This document shows, piece after piece, positions 45,590 to 58,069 of a stretch of 64,000 bases of DNA (its first letter is position 1; each line of letters begins with the position of its first letter). The position numbers and the translations under genes were made by a program. Where the stretch lies: positions 3,837,001-3,901,000 of the forward strand of contig JADANN010000364.1 in assembly GCA_018806985.1 (NCBI GenBank). The letters run 5' to 3'. This stretch comes from Angiostrongylus vasorum. Its lineage: Eukaryota > Nematoda > Chromadorea > Rhabditida > Metastrongylidae. The notes under the pieces are model-generated. The model did no database searches, was not told the DNA's origin, and saw nothing but the letters and a program-made list of their open reading frames with translations.

Positions 45590-46400
45590 AGGGTTCAATG
45601 CCGATTTGGGCTCCCCAGATCAATCCCGTTGACGGGTGATTGCTGATGGCAAAAGATCGATAGAACTAGCTGAGAGACACGCGAAACGAAGGACCCGCAT
45701 GGTGTGGTGGTGAACGCGTTACTCCCCGGAAAGGACAATAGCGCGTTCGTTCCCCACCATAGGCACCTGCGGTCCAGAGTTTTGCAAATATCTCAGCTTC
45801 GTAGAAGTTATACTGTATAGGCTTAAACCTGTTCTGTATGATGTATTGTTCGCAACAGTGCGCTCTATGATTCGCTTGTGATGTATGAAAGACGAACGAG
45901 ACAAAAAGAGTCAACAAAACAAAATTTGTCAATTCTGTCCGCCTTCACCGCCGACATGAAACAAACATCGATGATTACAGTGGTTTCAGTAAGATGACAA
46001 GTTTAGTTACGATAGCTACAAGTTGACATAAACAGGTGTAGTTGACCATCGCCAAAGAATAAGATTCAATCTTCCCATCCCTAGTAGATTTAGGCAACAA
46101 TGTATATTGTTCATACATATCGTGAAGAAAAAAACATCTATTTTATTGCCGATTTGGGCTCCCTAGATCAATCCCGCTAACTGGTGATTGCCGATGGCAT
46201 TGATCGATAGAACTAGCTGAGAGACATGCAAGACGAAGGACCCGCGTGGTGTGGTGGTGAACGCATTAGCCCCAGAAAGGGTAACAGCGCGCTCGTTCCC
46301 CACCGCAGACACCTGCGATCCGGAATTCCGCAAGTATTTCAGCATCATTGAAGTTATATTCCGCAACATACCCTACCATTAAAGAGAGTAGGCAGTAAAT
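45590..46400. repeat. Two more Family B copies
   Basis: Partial copies lie at about 45590-45815 and 46145-46400, both with gtgtggtggtgaacgc and the gcaaatatctcagc-type arm. With the copy at 45.2 kb they make a cluster of three within 1.2 kb. Confidence 0.7.
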
Positions 46401-46529
46401 TATAATTTAAAATCACACCTAGTTTAGTTCTCGCTAGAGAGATTATAAGGTGAACAGTCCTCGTCTTACTGAATGATGAAGAAATTCTTCGACAGATATC
46501 TGGCTAGACAAGAATTGATAAGAAAAATG

Positions 46530-46680
46530 ACGGAACAGATGACATGTCATAACAGAACAATTCCTCTAACGGATACTGAGACAAGGAACCACCGACGTTA
46601 ATGTTTCCTTTCTTCAATTCTTCAACAACTGAAGGCTTGCCGTCTTGATGACCGAACATTGCAGCCGAACAAAAGACTTT
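46530..46680 (-). CDS. Possible exon, unknown
   Basis: The minus frame MFGHQDGKPSVVEELKKG, then GGSLSQYPLEELFCYDM, is protein-like. The sequence just upstream is protein-like in a different frame (HYYLSIEQYEQSLLFG), which suggests a frame break near 46680. No splice partners were found. Confidence 0.25.
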
Positions 46681-46979
46681 GTTCATATTGTTCGATTGAT
46701 AAATAATAGTGAGGCGTTTCAAGAATTTTCAAAGTGTCTTCACGTCATAACCTTGACAGCCGGTTTCCCTATTCATGTAGCGCTTCAGTTCATTCAAATG
46801 ATTTGACACCGCTTAGGATGCTGAAATATGAGCAATACTTTCTAGTTAGTTGCAACTTGTTTGGTTTTTCAAGTTTTGCTTATATCTCAGCCTCTGGTTG
46901 CAGTTCACCTATGTCTTTCCTGTAAAAAAAGGACAAGCAGTAAATGAAAGTTAAACATTGTGACACCGCTCAACTATGG

Positions 46980-48105
46980 ATTTTTTTTTCGATAGTTACA
47001 AATACAAGTAGTGGAATGTTGATTGATGTACGGGTCGAGAGTGTCGTCGAAACGCGAGTAACCGAACTAGTTCGCAGCCCCGAGTTCCGTATTATACTTT
47101 CAAATACCTGATAATCCCCAATGCTACGTAACTGAACTGGCACCTAACTCAAGCACTTGACAGGAAGCCTCTGAAAATTCAAAGCAGTTAGAGGTGCTTC
47201 TAGAATTCTTATCGATTCTCAAGTTATACCTCTGAATCAATCAATTCACCTTATTCGATGATCTGAACGATGAACAACTGACGATGACAAAATGGAGTCG
47301 CATTTGAGAAAAGACTTAGGAAAGCTTTATGCAGTTCAACAGGACTTGTACAAACACACCATTCTCCACTATCTGTGGGTGCTGTTATCCATTGTCCTAC
47401 TGATGGGTTGCTATTTACTACTACCTAATGTTACAATACTACCTAAAACGTACCTAATACTTTGTCGCTTTTTTTTCACAATTGCGTTCATGACGTGTAC
47501 GAATCGTATCGTACAAGCTGAAACGACCGGTTCCTGTTCACTGCTATCTATTTTTTGGATATTTCATCAACAAAGCACCCTTACACTTATAGATATTTGA
47601 ACCAGTTTCCAGAAACAAGTTCGCAGTCATCACGCCATAGTTTGAAAAGTCACATTCGTGGAATTTTCATGACATCGCTGGCGTGACATTCGCTGTTGCT
47701 AGTTGAATAGGCGAGAAGCTGAGAAGAAGTTATATGGTTACACGGTACAGCAAACGGGAAGAACCAGTTACAGCGAAAATCGGGACGCAAGCCCCGTTAC
47801 TTGGAAGAAGTCAGCACACTTGCTGTCATCATTGGCGCAAAATATGAAGAGAAAAAAAATGCTATTACTTTTCCGTATCGTTGAAAGTTGTACTAACTCA
47901 AATAATGGAACATAGGAATTATTGAGGCGAAGAATTTGTGAGAGTTTAGAAGAATACGCACGAGAACTCTAATAAGTGTGATAGCAGCAGACCCCCAATG
48001 AGACGAAAAAAGCAGTAGAAGAGGATTCTGTTTCATTATCGTTTTCCCCAAGCGAGCATACTTACAATATTCGATGTAGGAGGCAATCATATCAGCTTGG
48101 CTGTA
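46980..48105. other. No firmly supported gene
   Basis: A 102-codon plus frame at 47292-47600 has two hydrophobic stretches (HYLWVLLSIVLLMGCYLL) but no splice or polyadenylation context. Another plus segment near 47715-47850 is open in two frames. Neither is convincing. Confidence 0.2.
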
Positions 48106-48109
48106 AAAA

Positions 48110-48375
48110 AGGGTAAAGGATAAAGCTCTTGGCGTTGATCAGTCCTTGAGAGATGCGCCAAGAATTCGACTTCATTAAGCATCGTTGGTGATTAAAGGCA
48201 TATCTGGCCTTTACAATGACTCCGGTGGCCTAACTTTGTATCGAGCCAGCGCTGTTGTCCTTCCAGACAATCTGGTACCAATTTACCGAACCCAGAGGGA
48301 TGGAAGGCTTGGTAAGCCTTTGGCGAGGGGACCGATCTCAGGTGTATTGCAGAGTGCAACCAACCATTGTGATAT
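48110..48375 (-). repeat. Family C tRNA-like SINE
   Basis: A reverse copy from aggataaagctcttggcg to ccattgtgatatacgcac, with ttccagacaatctggtacca in the middle. Confidence 0.65.
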
Positions 48376-48689
48376 ACGCACCCCTTGGCTATAACTTTTG
48401 GTAATTCCCACTCATTTTTGGTATCAGCGAGTCCCTCATTCTACTTCTTTGCACTTGTAGCGTAAAAAATTATTTCTGGGAAAGTCTTTCCAAGAATTTG
48501 TCAACGAACATGTCCTTCGCCTGTTCCATGAAATTTCTTGTACTCAGTTCTGCGACTGGGCGGCTAACATCTACCTGATCTATGGAAACTTTCCTATCAA
48601 CCTTCACTCATTTGTTTTTGCTGCTTTGAAACACATTTATTTTATCTTGGATTCTTTTTTTGCTCTGTACTTTCCTGGCAATCACGTAT

Positions 48690-49150
48690 GGAACGCGTGT
48701 AGCGCAGTTGTTAGAGATGCTAGACAATACACACGTGATGTTTGGTTCCATCCCTCACATCCGGTAAACCAAAACGTTAATTCATTCAGAGTCGGAAAAT
48801 TGGTATCAATCTTGTCTTGCCGTGCGACGAAAGACACTGAATTGATGCATCTGTTCCTCTAACTCGCAAAGCAGTGTATGGGCCAAAAAATGTATGTATT
48901 CTTCAATGCAGCTGAGATATTAGCAAAACAGCAGACCGCTGGTGTCTGCGGTGGGGAACGAACACGCTATTACCCTTTCCAGAGGCTAACGCGTTCACCA
49001 CCACACCATGCGGGTCCTTCGTCTCGCCTGTCTCTCAGGTCCCACACCGCAGACACCTGCGGTTCGGAGTTTTGCAAATATCTCAGCATCATTGAAGTTA
49101 TATTTCGCGATATACCCCTGCCATTAAAAAAGTAAGCAGTAAATAATAAG
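48690..49150. repeat. Family C SINE head, then Family B fold-back copy
   Basis: At 48690-48850 (plus) lies a SINE with head gcgtgtagcgcagttgttag and middle ttggtatcaatcttgtcttg. At 48895-49150 a fold-back copy has both arms (agatattagcaaaacagcag; cggagttttgcaaatatctc) and ends with aagtaagcagtaaataataa. Confidence 0.65.
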
Positions 49151-49379
49151 TTAAAATATGTGTGCATCCGATCTCCCCTACTATGCTACGAATGGAGTTG
49201 AATGCAAACCAAATCTCTAAGGGATTGGTTAGCTTTCCTTATCCTTTATTATTCAATCACGTATAGGGCAATTTTCGATAGCGTATGGATACATGAATTC
49301 GGTGTCTATTTCATAGACTTCATAGTTCGTTAGATCACAGAACAAATATTTTCCGAAGAACAAATATTTTCATGTTTTT

Positions 49380-49565
49380 TCATATTTTACTGAAGAAGGC
49401 TGTGCTCTGGAAACGTCAGCTACTGTTGTATTGTATGTGTTTTTGTAGAAAAGTAAACGTGTGCTGTATGTCAGCCTCACGATTGTTGAGAAGGAAAACG
49501 ACACATCTTTAATGCAGTGCCGAGGTTAATGGAAAGTCGGTCCTGAGAAGTATTTTTCATCATGT
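49380..49565 (+). mobile_element. Penelope-like element, 3' untranslated end
   Basis: ctgaagaaggctgtgctctg, then aacgtcagctactgttgtat, then gccgaggttaatggaaagtc match the last 190 bp of the copies at 31.2 and 40.0 kb. No coding part remains. Confidence 0.65.
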
Positions 49566-50377
49566 TGTAAACGGACTTTTATTTAACCCCAGCACGAATA
49601 TGCATGATATTATAGTATGAATATGGATATGAATCGACACACTTTATTTCATTGACAAGCTGAAGCGAGATTGTTATCAACCGTTCATTCGACTACTTTT
49701 ACGACACTATTTTTTTAACTCCTTTGCCACCATACTAGTTTTTTCGATAATTTCTCGATCACTAGAGTAGTTGAGCCTTTGGAAAGTTCACAACTCAGAA
49801 ACGCTTGTAGAAGAGACTGCTTTCTCCCGTTAAGAGTATATATAATCTACGGAAAATGTTCTTTCTACTACAATTGCCTTTAAAACCACACCTTGATGAA
49901 GGAACGAAAATTTTTAAAAAAATCACCGTTCTCTTGAATAGCAAACACAAAACTTTATCGCAAAAAATCTGATGATTCGGCGGATTTCGGCTTCTTCAAA
50001 ACCTGGAAAGGTCAAGTTGAAGGATCTCAAAAGTTTCCAATGAATACCAGGCAGTCGATAACACAAGTAACGCACTAAGGAGTCCCGTTGAGTTCAGTTG
50101 TCCGATATCCAGACTGTTCAACCACTACAGCACTAAATATGAGTCTCCACGACGAAAAGCAAAAAAAAATTGCGTTGGAGAATAAAAAGAAATTGCTTAG
50201 TGTTTTTTAGAAAACCGGAACTTTACTTTGGTTGGATAAGAAAGTTTGAAGTTTGACAAAGGATTGTACTTTCTAACGGTTGTTATTCCAGTTGATAAAA
50301 CTCTTTGAGAGCTGAGATATGTTGACTTAAAGTCGAGATCTGCTGTTATTACCGCACCGTATGTATTAAAATCGCCC

Positions 50378-50560
50378 GGATACCGCAGTGGTTAGGGTGC
50401 AATGAGATCCACACGTGAGTTTTAGTTCGATCCCATGTTCTAAAAAAGTCATTGTATAGACTACGCATGCATTCAATCACCTCTGCGATGCTTAATGATG
50501 TCGGATGCATGATGTATTCATCCGGGAATGACCAACGATAAAGTCTTTATCCATCTATCC
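50378..50560 (+). repeat. Family C tRNA-like SINE, shortened
   Basis: The head cggataccgcagtggttagg (box A) and tagttcgatcccatg (box B) are followed directly by the 3' end acctctgcgatgcttaatga. The central 100 bp are missing. Confidence 0.6.
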
Positions 50561-51039
50561 TTAGTCAATTAAAATCGGTATGTGCGGTCGCGAATGAAGT
50601 CGCGATAATCGGTCAAGAAGTGTCTTCGGCTTCTAGTGCAGAAACGGGCCATTACTGCGTGTCAGACTGCCAGCCTTTTAGCTTTTTTTTTGTCGGCTGC
50701 ACGAGATAGTGTGAGAGCTTCGACTGGATAGTCTTCACTCATTGACTTGAGTGAATTGCGTGCTTCACAAGAGTAATTACTCTCAAGTGGCTTAGAAGTT
50801 TTAAAAAATAAAGTGAAAGTGCATGCAGAGTTTGTATAGTTTTGTGGAACGGAAGGCTACGACCTCATGATTCTATTTGCAAATGTTTGTATGAGCATCA
50901 TCTAGAGAATGTGCGTCATCATCGCATTGTTGTTTGCAAAGGCATTACTCATAGCTCCTTTCATTTCTGCTCTTTTTGTCATCTTCTTATCCATTAGATC
51001 GCAAAGGAATTCAGTGGCGGCCCAACTTAAATAAAAAAG

Positions 51040-51320
51040 CATAAAACTCCCGGCGCTGATCAACTCCTAAGAGATGCACCACGCACTCGACTTTATTAAG
51101 CATCGCTAGAAGTGTCTGAATGCATACCTGGAATATCGAGTCAGTGACTCGCGGTGGTCCATCGTTGTATCGAGTCGGTGCTGCTATCCTCCGAGAGAGG
51201 TCTGGTACTAATTTTGCCTTTTGCCGACTCAGGGAAGATGAAAGGTTTGGTGAGCGTGAAGCGTACGATCTAACCCATGTCTATTGCAAAGCACCTCTGG
51301 CCACTGTCGTACACGCACCC
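51040..51320 (-). repeat. Family C tRNA-like SINE
   Basis: A reverse copy: aaaactcccggcgctgatca, then agcatcgctagaagtgtctg, then cgagagaggtctggtactaa. Confidence 0.62.
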
Positions 51321-51678
51321 TACACTTCAGTTAATTTAATGTAAATGTATAACTGGTCCTTTCTAAGTCTCATTTGCTTGCAATCTAAAGGCCAGTTTGC
51401 AGGATATGAACTGAATGTGGTGGTGACTGTGCTCTCATATATTAGTGAGATTTTGCTGTCTTCTGTGCATACTGCAGGAGAATGTCTGTAAAGGATATGA
51501 AGAATGAGACCTTTACCTCTATAGAAGCTGATGAGTGAAAATGTAGATTTTTCCAAGTAAAATCGGGTCCGCAGCTATTAAAATCGGTAGCTTCCTTGGC
51601 AAGGGAAACGACTGTTACTCCTGCGTATGAAATGACAAGAACCACAAGCCACAAGTTTGCACACTGTTCATTCGAAAG
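51320..51678 (-). CDS. Possible secreted protein locus with a frame break
   Basis: The minus strand first reads a signal-like helix (LWLVVLVISYAGVTVVSLA) followed by DFNSCGPDFTWKNLHF; about 30 bp after a GTAAAGG donor-like site, a second frame reads PAVCTEDSKISLIYES, then YPANWPLDCKQMRL. The two parts are close and in register for one small Cys-containing secreted protein, but the gap is too short for a normal intron and no ATG is in frame with the helix. An ATG sits one frame off just upstream. Sequence error or a decayed gene are both possible. Confidence 0.35.
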
Positions 51679-51699
51679 CTAATCGATATTACTTCCGTA

Positions 51700-53550
51700 T
51701 AAATCCCGTTTAAAATCGTAACGTCTCGATAAGTGGACTCTTCGAAAACCCTAAAATCAACTAATAGCTTCATATCCTGTCTCTCCACTACGAGTCGTTT
51801 TCAAACGTTAGACCTATTGACATCCCAAGAGCAATAAATCGTATAACTACAGTAGAAAGGAGTCACATAAAGAACATTGTCTTGGTTGTTAATGCCAAGA
51901 CTGAATGACGGTTGGTTTGAAAAGTAATGTCTCGTCGTTAGTCAGTGAGATCCACGGCGATTATTTCTCCTATTACTAAAACGTCTAGCGGCAGATGGTT
52001 TTCATGCGTCTTCAGTTCTTTATGGAAGTGTTGGTGTTTCAGTTTTCGTTCCACCATTCTACAAACACCGGAAGAAAGCAGATACCGCTTGTAGAGCTCA
52101 GAGGGAAAAAAATCTGTCTCTGAATAGCGGTCTGCATAATCTTCTTAGTGGGGACATTCCAGAGTTAAACTGTTCGGCTTTTTTTTCCCCGAAAAGCTCG
52201 ATAATACATCATTCAGGTACTGCAAGTATGAATTTGTACCAGGTAAATTCTTAACGACTCTGCTTAAAACAGTGCTTCCAAGATGTTTTAATGACTCCGA
52301 AAATATAGCAATGAAAAAATACCAAACGAACTATAAATAAACTTCCTTAAATACGGTATGGTTGGCCCATATTAAGAAGTTATATGGACCCCATGAAGAC
52401 AACTACAGAGGTAGATTTAATTTGGAAAAACATTGTAAAATATAGTCACCCATTTACGAGGTAGAACTTCAATTTCACAGAAAGGAGTGGGACACTGAAA
52501 AGAAACAACAAATACTCTCATTGGTGCAGCTCGATCCAATGAGCATTTGCAGGCGCACAGCTAGAAATCTAGAAAGCGTTCCACTCCAACCATGTCATTC
52601 TGTACGACTTTGCCCCAACAACTGCCTCTTTACTCTCACTGAAAGCTGTATTTGTTTACACTGTCGATGGGAAATATGTAATATCGATTCCACTATGTTT
52701 TTCACTGGTTTCCCGCTGATCGTTCTCAACGCCGACGTAGTTAATCATCACAAACTGAACTAACATCATTTTGCACCGGGTAGCGCTTTCTGTGTGTTTC
52801 TTTAGTTGCGTGGTTAACCACAATGTATGTCAAGTCTTGCTAAATCGACCGCTTTTCCCATTTATGTCTCCTTTTCCCTCTTGGAATCCTGATTTAAAAT
52901 TGTCTATTTGCTGGGTTCGTTCACCTGAAAATATCATTTTCTGGTAAGTTGTCTTCCTTTAAATCCCCGCTATTCTCCTATTCTAAGAATGCTATTTTTC
53001 AGCACTGTGGATTCGGCTAAGTACGGATTTGTGTAGGCCTGTTTTAAATTAACGGAAGTGCCTGTTTAGCGCAGGTAGCACAACCGATATACCACATAGT
53101 GGTCCACACCGACATTAGGTATCAGACATTCGGCCTAGCAAGGTGCACTGTGAATTTCACGCTGTAAAACCCACTAAACAACCAAAGACAAGAAAGCTGA
53201 TCAAATTTTTAAGTTGTTTAACATTAAAATTAGCACATTTTCGAAATTAATCTCAACCACCTTCTCAAACTAAAATATAATTCCTGAATATACTTGTACC
53301 ATAGCTTCCATGTGAAGACGTTTCTGAGGGAAATTTATGCGAAGTCTGGTCCAAGTGTTCTTTATTAATAAGCCTATGGTCAACACGAGGTTGATAAACA
53401 GCTTTTCTTCAGTGGAGATCAAATGAGGCAACAAAACCCGGCGATTTTCTTTTTATACAGGGAGGTTATTGTTGATCGCGATTCTGGTTTAAGTTGCTTA
53501 CTATGATATCTTCAATGTATATTTAGCTCCTAGTATATAGTACTTCTAGA
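51700..53550. other. No supported gene
   Basis: A string ggttggtttgaaaagtaatg near 51911 resembles a mariner-type transposon end, but I found no matching inverted end or transposase. An 80-codon plus frame at 52521-52763 lacks support. Confidence 0.25.
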
Positions 53551-53555
53551 TCGAG

Positions 53556-53770
53556 CGCGTGTATCGCAGTGGTTAGAGGCTTCTTTGAATACTCACATTG
53601 CTACCAGACTTGTCTGGCAGGAAGGCAGCACTGACTAGATGCATCGACAGGCCAATACAAGTCGTTGTACAGGCTATTAGGCCAGATGTGCACTCAGTCA
53701 CCTCTACCGATGCTTAATGAACTCGAATGCATGACGTATCCCTTAGGGATTGACCGACGTCAAGAACTTT
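53556..53770 (+). repeat. Family C tRNA-like SINE
   Basis: Head gcgtgtatcgcagtggttag, middle accagacttgtctggcagg, end cacctctaccgatgcttaat then agggattgaccgacgtc. Confidence 0.7.
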
Positions 53771-53849
53771 ACTCTTTTTTATCCTTTTATATCTAGACCT
53801 GCGTTTTTCGCTGCTTTGATCTTACATGGGTTAAGAAATCAATTTATTT

Positions 53850-54215
53850 TTTTAAACAGTGATGATAGTAAAAGTAGTGATGTCCGTCATCACGAGCATG
53901 GTATTAGTTCGATTCCGCTCTGGACCAACCAAGCCTCTCATCCCTCCGGGATCGGGAAATTGCTACCGGACTTCTCTGGGATAAAAAATCACTCTCTGCA
54001 ATCCAGCTGGGGACGCTCAGGCTCGGCTATCTCAGGACTCCAGGGAGAATTGCTCGTCCAGCATTCTACAACATTCAAGATGAAATGAAAATCGTCAAGC
54101 AGAACCAAAGCCACACGTAAAACCTTGGAAGACCTTCGCAGACTATGGATGCGAGGAAACGAATTGGATGTGAGAAGTCCTAGGATGCGCACAGTAGACG
54201 TGAAGATGAATCAAA
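53850..54215 (+). repeat. Family D SINE
   Basis: ggtattagttcgattccgct (box-B-like) is followed by cctctcatccctccgggatc, ccagggagaattgctcgtcc and cgcacagtagacgtgaag. It accounts for the 112-codon open frame here. Confidence 0.68.
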
Positions 54216-54404
54216 TAAAAACAAAATTTAAAAAAATATCCAACAAATTACGTCTCCTTCTTCGTTATGGAGTTACGAGATTGTTTTCTTCATTTCTAAC
54301 CAGCGTAGTGTTGATAACTGTGAAACAGTTCCTAACTTTCACTCTCACAATGAATTTTTGCTGATTTCTTTTATTACTGCATAACCCGACATCATACGTA
54401 TCAC

Positions 54405-54765
54405 AAATGTGCGGATCCCAGCACTTCTTTCATTCGATTCGTTTCCTCGCGTCCATCATCCACGGCGGTATTCGAACTTTTTGCGTGTGGTTTCAGCTGC
54501 TCCATGGGAATTCCTTTCGTCTTAAAACGAATGTCATTCAATGCTAGTCCAGTCGGTTATCCTGTAATCCCTGAGATAGCCGTGCCAGGGCGATCACACG
54601 TGGACTGGACAGAGTGAACTGTTCCCAGAGAAATCTGGCATCAATCCTCCGACCACAGAGGGATGACAGGGCTTGGCTGTGACTCGGGGTGGGGTCGATG
54701 AGGGTCTGAGTAGATTGGGCCGGCCACGTGTTGAACGGACTACTTCCACTGCCCTACTCGCTCCT
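54405..54765 (-). repeat. Family D SINE
   Basis: A reverse copy of the same family: gtgcggatcccagcacttct, cattcgattcgtttcctcgc, gtggtttcagctgctccatg and a head region near 54720-54760. Confidence 0.62.
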
Positions 54766-55049
54766 TATGAGTTTATTCCAAATGATTAAACGAAAACTAG
54801 TGACCTTGGATTTACATACGATATTAGCTCAGTGATTTAATGAACAAGATCTTCATATTCCCTTAGGAAAATCTTTATAACGCCGGCGAAGGCATTCGCC
54901 TAAGGTCATGGCGTTGACGCCGTTGTAAGAAAAACATTGTTAGATATCGCGGAAAACATAAAATGTCGAACATAACGGCATATAACTAGCAATACCAGAC
55001 ATTCCCATATGGTTTACAACATCTTGAACTATGATAATAAAGCTGCTGA

Positions 55050-55260
55050 GCGCAATTCCCTATTCTGGCCGAAATCGGGCATGGCTCCATTGCCATCGTC
55101 CGCACGCTGGCTGAGCCAAGGGGCGACGCTGGCGCGCACCCAGTTGGGGGCCAGGCGACCGACTGGCCGGCCGGCCGATGGGTGCTAATCCCATCGAAAT
55201 TGCAGACATTAACCCGCGCCGAATTCCTCCCGAGTACCCTGTGGCCTCAGCGGTTCATCC
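55050..55260. other. GC-rich island, unidentified
   Basis: About 200 bp are much richer in G and C than the surroundings (for example gcgaccgactggccggccgg near 55156). No open frame of note or known repeat matches it elsewhere in the window. Confidence 0.4.
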
Positions 55261-55541
55261 TTCCACTTCTTTTTCTTGCCGTTCTGACATTTTGATGAAG
55301 TTTAGTTGGTCGTCGCAGTTGTCTTGCTCAAAATTCTTTGTATTAATCAGGTCACCCGGATTATTGGCTATGTGTGTGAATTTTTCTCGCCATCACTTTA
55401 CTACTGTTTCCTGTCACATGACAGTGCTTTCATTCGGATCCCTAATAGTCTTTATATGCTGATGGGAACTGCTTATTTCTTCGCATCTTTCACCTTGTTC
55501 TAACACCCGCGTGACGACGTGACCCCTGTGGGAGTCATATT

Positions 55542-55919
55542 TACTTCGGTACTTGGATGGCCCTTCTTCGCTGATTGTGCGGGCCCCAGTATAATTTCCA
55601 CCTTTTCGGAATTTTGGTTTAGCCATTGTGGTTCCCTGAAGTCCTGAGGTTAGCCTAGTCAATGTCTGCCCCAGGTCCTCACCACCCCAGGCAGTCGCCG
55701 CCCTTGTGAATCAGAGGGAGATTTGCCACCATGCGACTAGTTTGATACCAGAACGGTGTTGGTCCTGCTATTGGTTTACTCGTAGCTGGGTTTCCCGATG
55801 GAAATACCGGGCTTCTTAGCGTGGGATACCCTGCCGGGGGACGAATCCCCCGCTGTACATCGCAGTCCGACACCCAGGAACACCTCCCAGCCACGATGAG
55901 GCGGTAAACTGTTGGGAGG
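55542..55919 (+). repeat. Family A repeat
   Basis: A complete copy from ggtacttggatggccct to gatgaggcggtaaactgttg, one of the least diverged. Confidence 0.78.
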
Positions 55920-56344
55920 GTTGTCCCTCTGTTATCCTATCCTTCTGTTATCTAGTGTAATAATAACAAAAGTTCTCCTATCTTACCACGGTGATATGCT
56001 GGTGTCTTGAAGCCAATAGGACATGTATCTTCCACTTTATTGCTTCAAAGCTTATGTTACGAGCAAGAAGGCAAATGAAGAAGCAGAATTCTGTCCAGCA
56101 TGACATGATGCTAATCCTCAATGTATCGTTTCTGCTTTAAAATGCCGCTCATTCGTTGCAAATCTTAGAAACTTCAAGTTTCATCTTCAGTTTTTCGGAG
56201 ATTTTAGTTCCAGACATGTCTAAATTTCAAACGGCACTTTATGACAATTACGTATGTAATTGCTAAGGTGTAGCAAAGTCTTTTCAATAAGTCTATAGTT
56301 TGCTGAGCTCCTGAAATACTCTAGTGATCGAGAAATTTTTGTTA

Positions 56345-56800
56345 CTTGGGTACTTGAACACCTGGATGGTCCGTCTCCCCGAGTTGTGCGGACCCCCTGT
56401 ACACTTGCCCTTCATTTTTTTTTCTCTCGCAGTCGTCGTCTATGGTGGTGGTTTTATTCGAGCATGGTGGCGCGTGCGAGTCCCATACTGTGATTTGTAA
56501 TTGTTAGTAATTATAATTGTAAGGGCGCATGTGGTGCTGTGGTTGGGGGGCGCCACTGCGAGACACACGTGGAATCGATCCCAGCGCCCATGACCCACCA
56601 AGCCTTCCATCCCTCCGGTGTCGGCAGTTTGGTACCAGACTTGGCTGAGAGAATAGCAGCACTGGCCGGATATATCTGTAGGCCACCGCGAGTCATTGTA
56701 AAGGCCATATGTGCATTCAATCACCTCCAACGATACTTAATGAAATCGAATGCATGGCGCATCCCTCAGGGATTGATCACCGCCGAGAGCTTTACTCTTT
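56345..56800 (+). repeat. Family A 5' stub, then Family C SINE
   Basis: At 56345-56405 is the first 60 bp of Family A (gtacttgaacacctggatgg). At 56520-56795 is a well-preserved SINE: head gcgcatgtggtgctgtggtt, cagcgcccatgacccacca, ccagacttggctgagaga, end tgatcaccgccgagagcttt. Confidence 0.7.
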
Positions 56801-57313
56801 TTTGTAATTGTAAATAATTGTCTGTAACTGTAATTTTGAACAAATTTTTTGTTAGTTGTCGAAAAACCAGTTTCGTCTCGAAGGGGTTGGTGTTGATATG
56901 AAAGCAATAACGGGCAAAAAAACCAGTTTTCGCACAATCTTTATTGCTTTGGAACGTTCCTTAATTGGAAAATGTAACCAGACTTTGATACTTCGTTTTG
57001 TTTTGATGGCACTGCTTTGTCTGTCTTTCATTTTCCGTAGAAATTCTTCTAGATTTGTGGAACTCAGCCTCATCAATGGATCCTCATCTCTTTCTTATTG
57101 ACTCTTCGTCTTCCATTTAACATTTGTGCGCCACACGTAACGAGACTTTTTAGCTTACTCTTCGGGGAAGATAGGCATCTCTGTTCTTCAAACTCCATAG
57201 GTTGAAACTTAAAGTGACAATAATTTGACCACTTTAAAATTATCGTATCTCTTCAGATCAAAGTTGGGCTATTCGGAAAAACCAAAACTTTCCATTCTTG
57301 GTAAGTAAAGTAC

Positions 57314-57503
57314 CTACGCAATAGTGCATTTCTGGTTTCTTAACACGCTCCTGATGAGGTCTAATTTTTCGCTCGCTCACTATGACAACTATAGATGTCA
57401 CAACGGCCACTCCGGTAGTTTTTATGTGGCACCGCTTCCTTTGTTGTGGTTGCTGTTCTACAAATCGGTTGTTCTCTATATCTTGGAAAAGTTTTTCGCG
57501 CAT
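57314..57503 (-). CDS. Possible first exon of a small membrane protein
   Basis: ATG at 57503 opens 63 codons ending in a GTACTT donor. The frame is highly charged with one short hydrophobic segment (TTGVAVVTSIVVIV), as in a type II membrane protein. An acceptor-like ctag lies 30 bp upstream of the ATG. A possible continuation at about 57090-56990 (SIDEAEFHKSRRISTENE) has a weak acceptor. No family recognised; the plus strand is open too. Confidence 0.28.
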
Positions 57504-58069
57504 TTCTTATCCTCTGTATGCTCTGTGTTCTTCTAGAAATCCTGCTATCGTTTTGGTGCATTTACGACTCTTGTATATGAAAAAAAGTCGTCCTGTATGA
57601 AGTCATATTGCTGTCACTATTTGATGAAGTTGTATAAGTTCTGCAAGGAATATTACGACGTATACCTTTTAGTTTTGATATACTCTCATTCCAAACAACA
57701 CCCAAAAGTCATCGTAGCGATTGAAAATAGAAAACAACGAACTTCTTATCAAAAACTGATACTGCACACTGCATTTATTGCCAGCTGTTCCAGGCTCCTG
57801 TACACCAGCAGTCTCTGGCCGCGTAATGAAAATTAGTGAGAAATTATTAAGGAGGCATCCACTCATCGACTACGCCAACCATAGCATCTGCTGGATGGGC
57901 TACCAATTATTTAGTTAATTAATTATCAATAGAATTTTAGTGAGAGGGAATTCTGTGCACTAAGTGCACTAAAATAAGCCACCAGAAAGAAAATAACACC
58001 AACTTACTTCTATTCCATACTAGCCACTCTGGTAAAAGTATTATGACAAATATAGGTGTCATTCGTCGT

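Noticed and set aside
51905..51935. Mariner-type transposon end
   Set aside because: A single ggttggtttgaaaagtaatg string without an inverted partner or transposase is not enough.
53750..54088. 112-codon plus ORF
   Set aside because: Covers SINE families C and D; repeat-derived.
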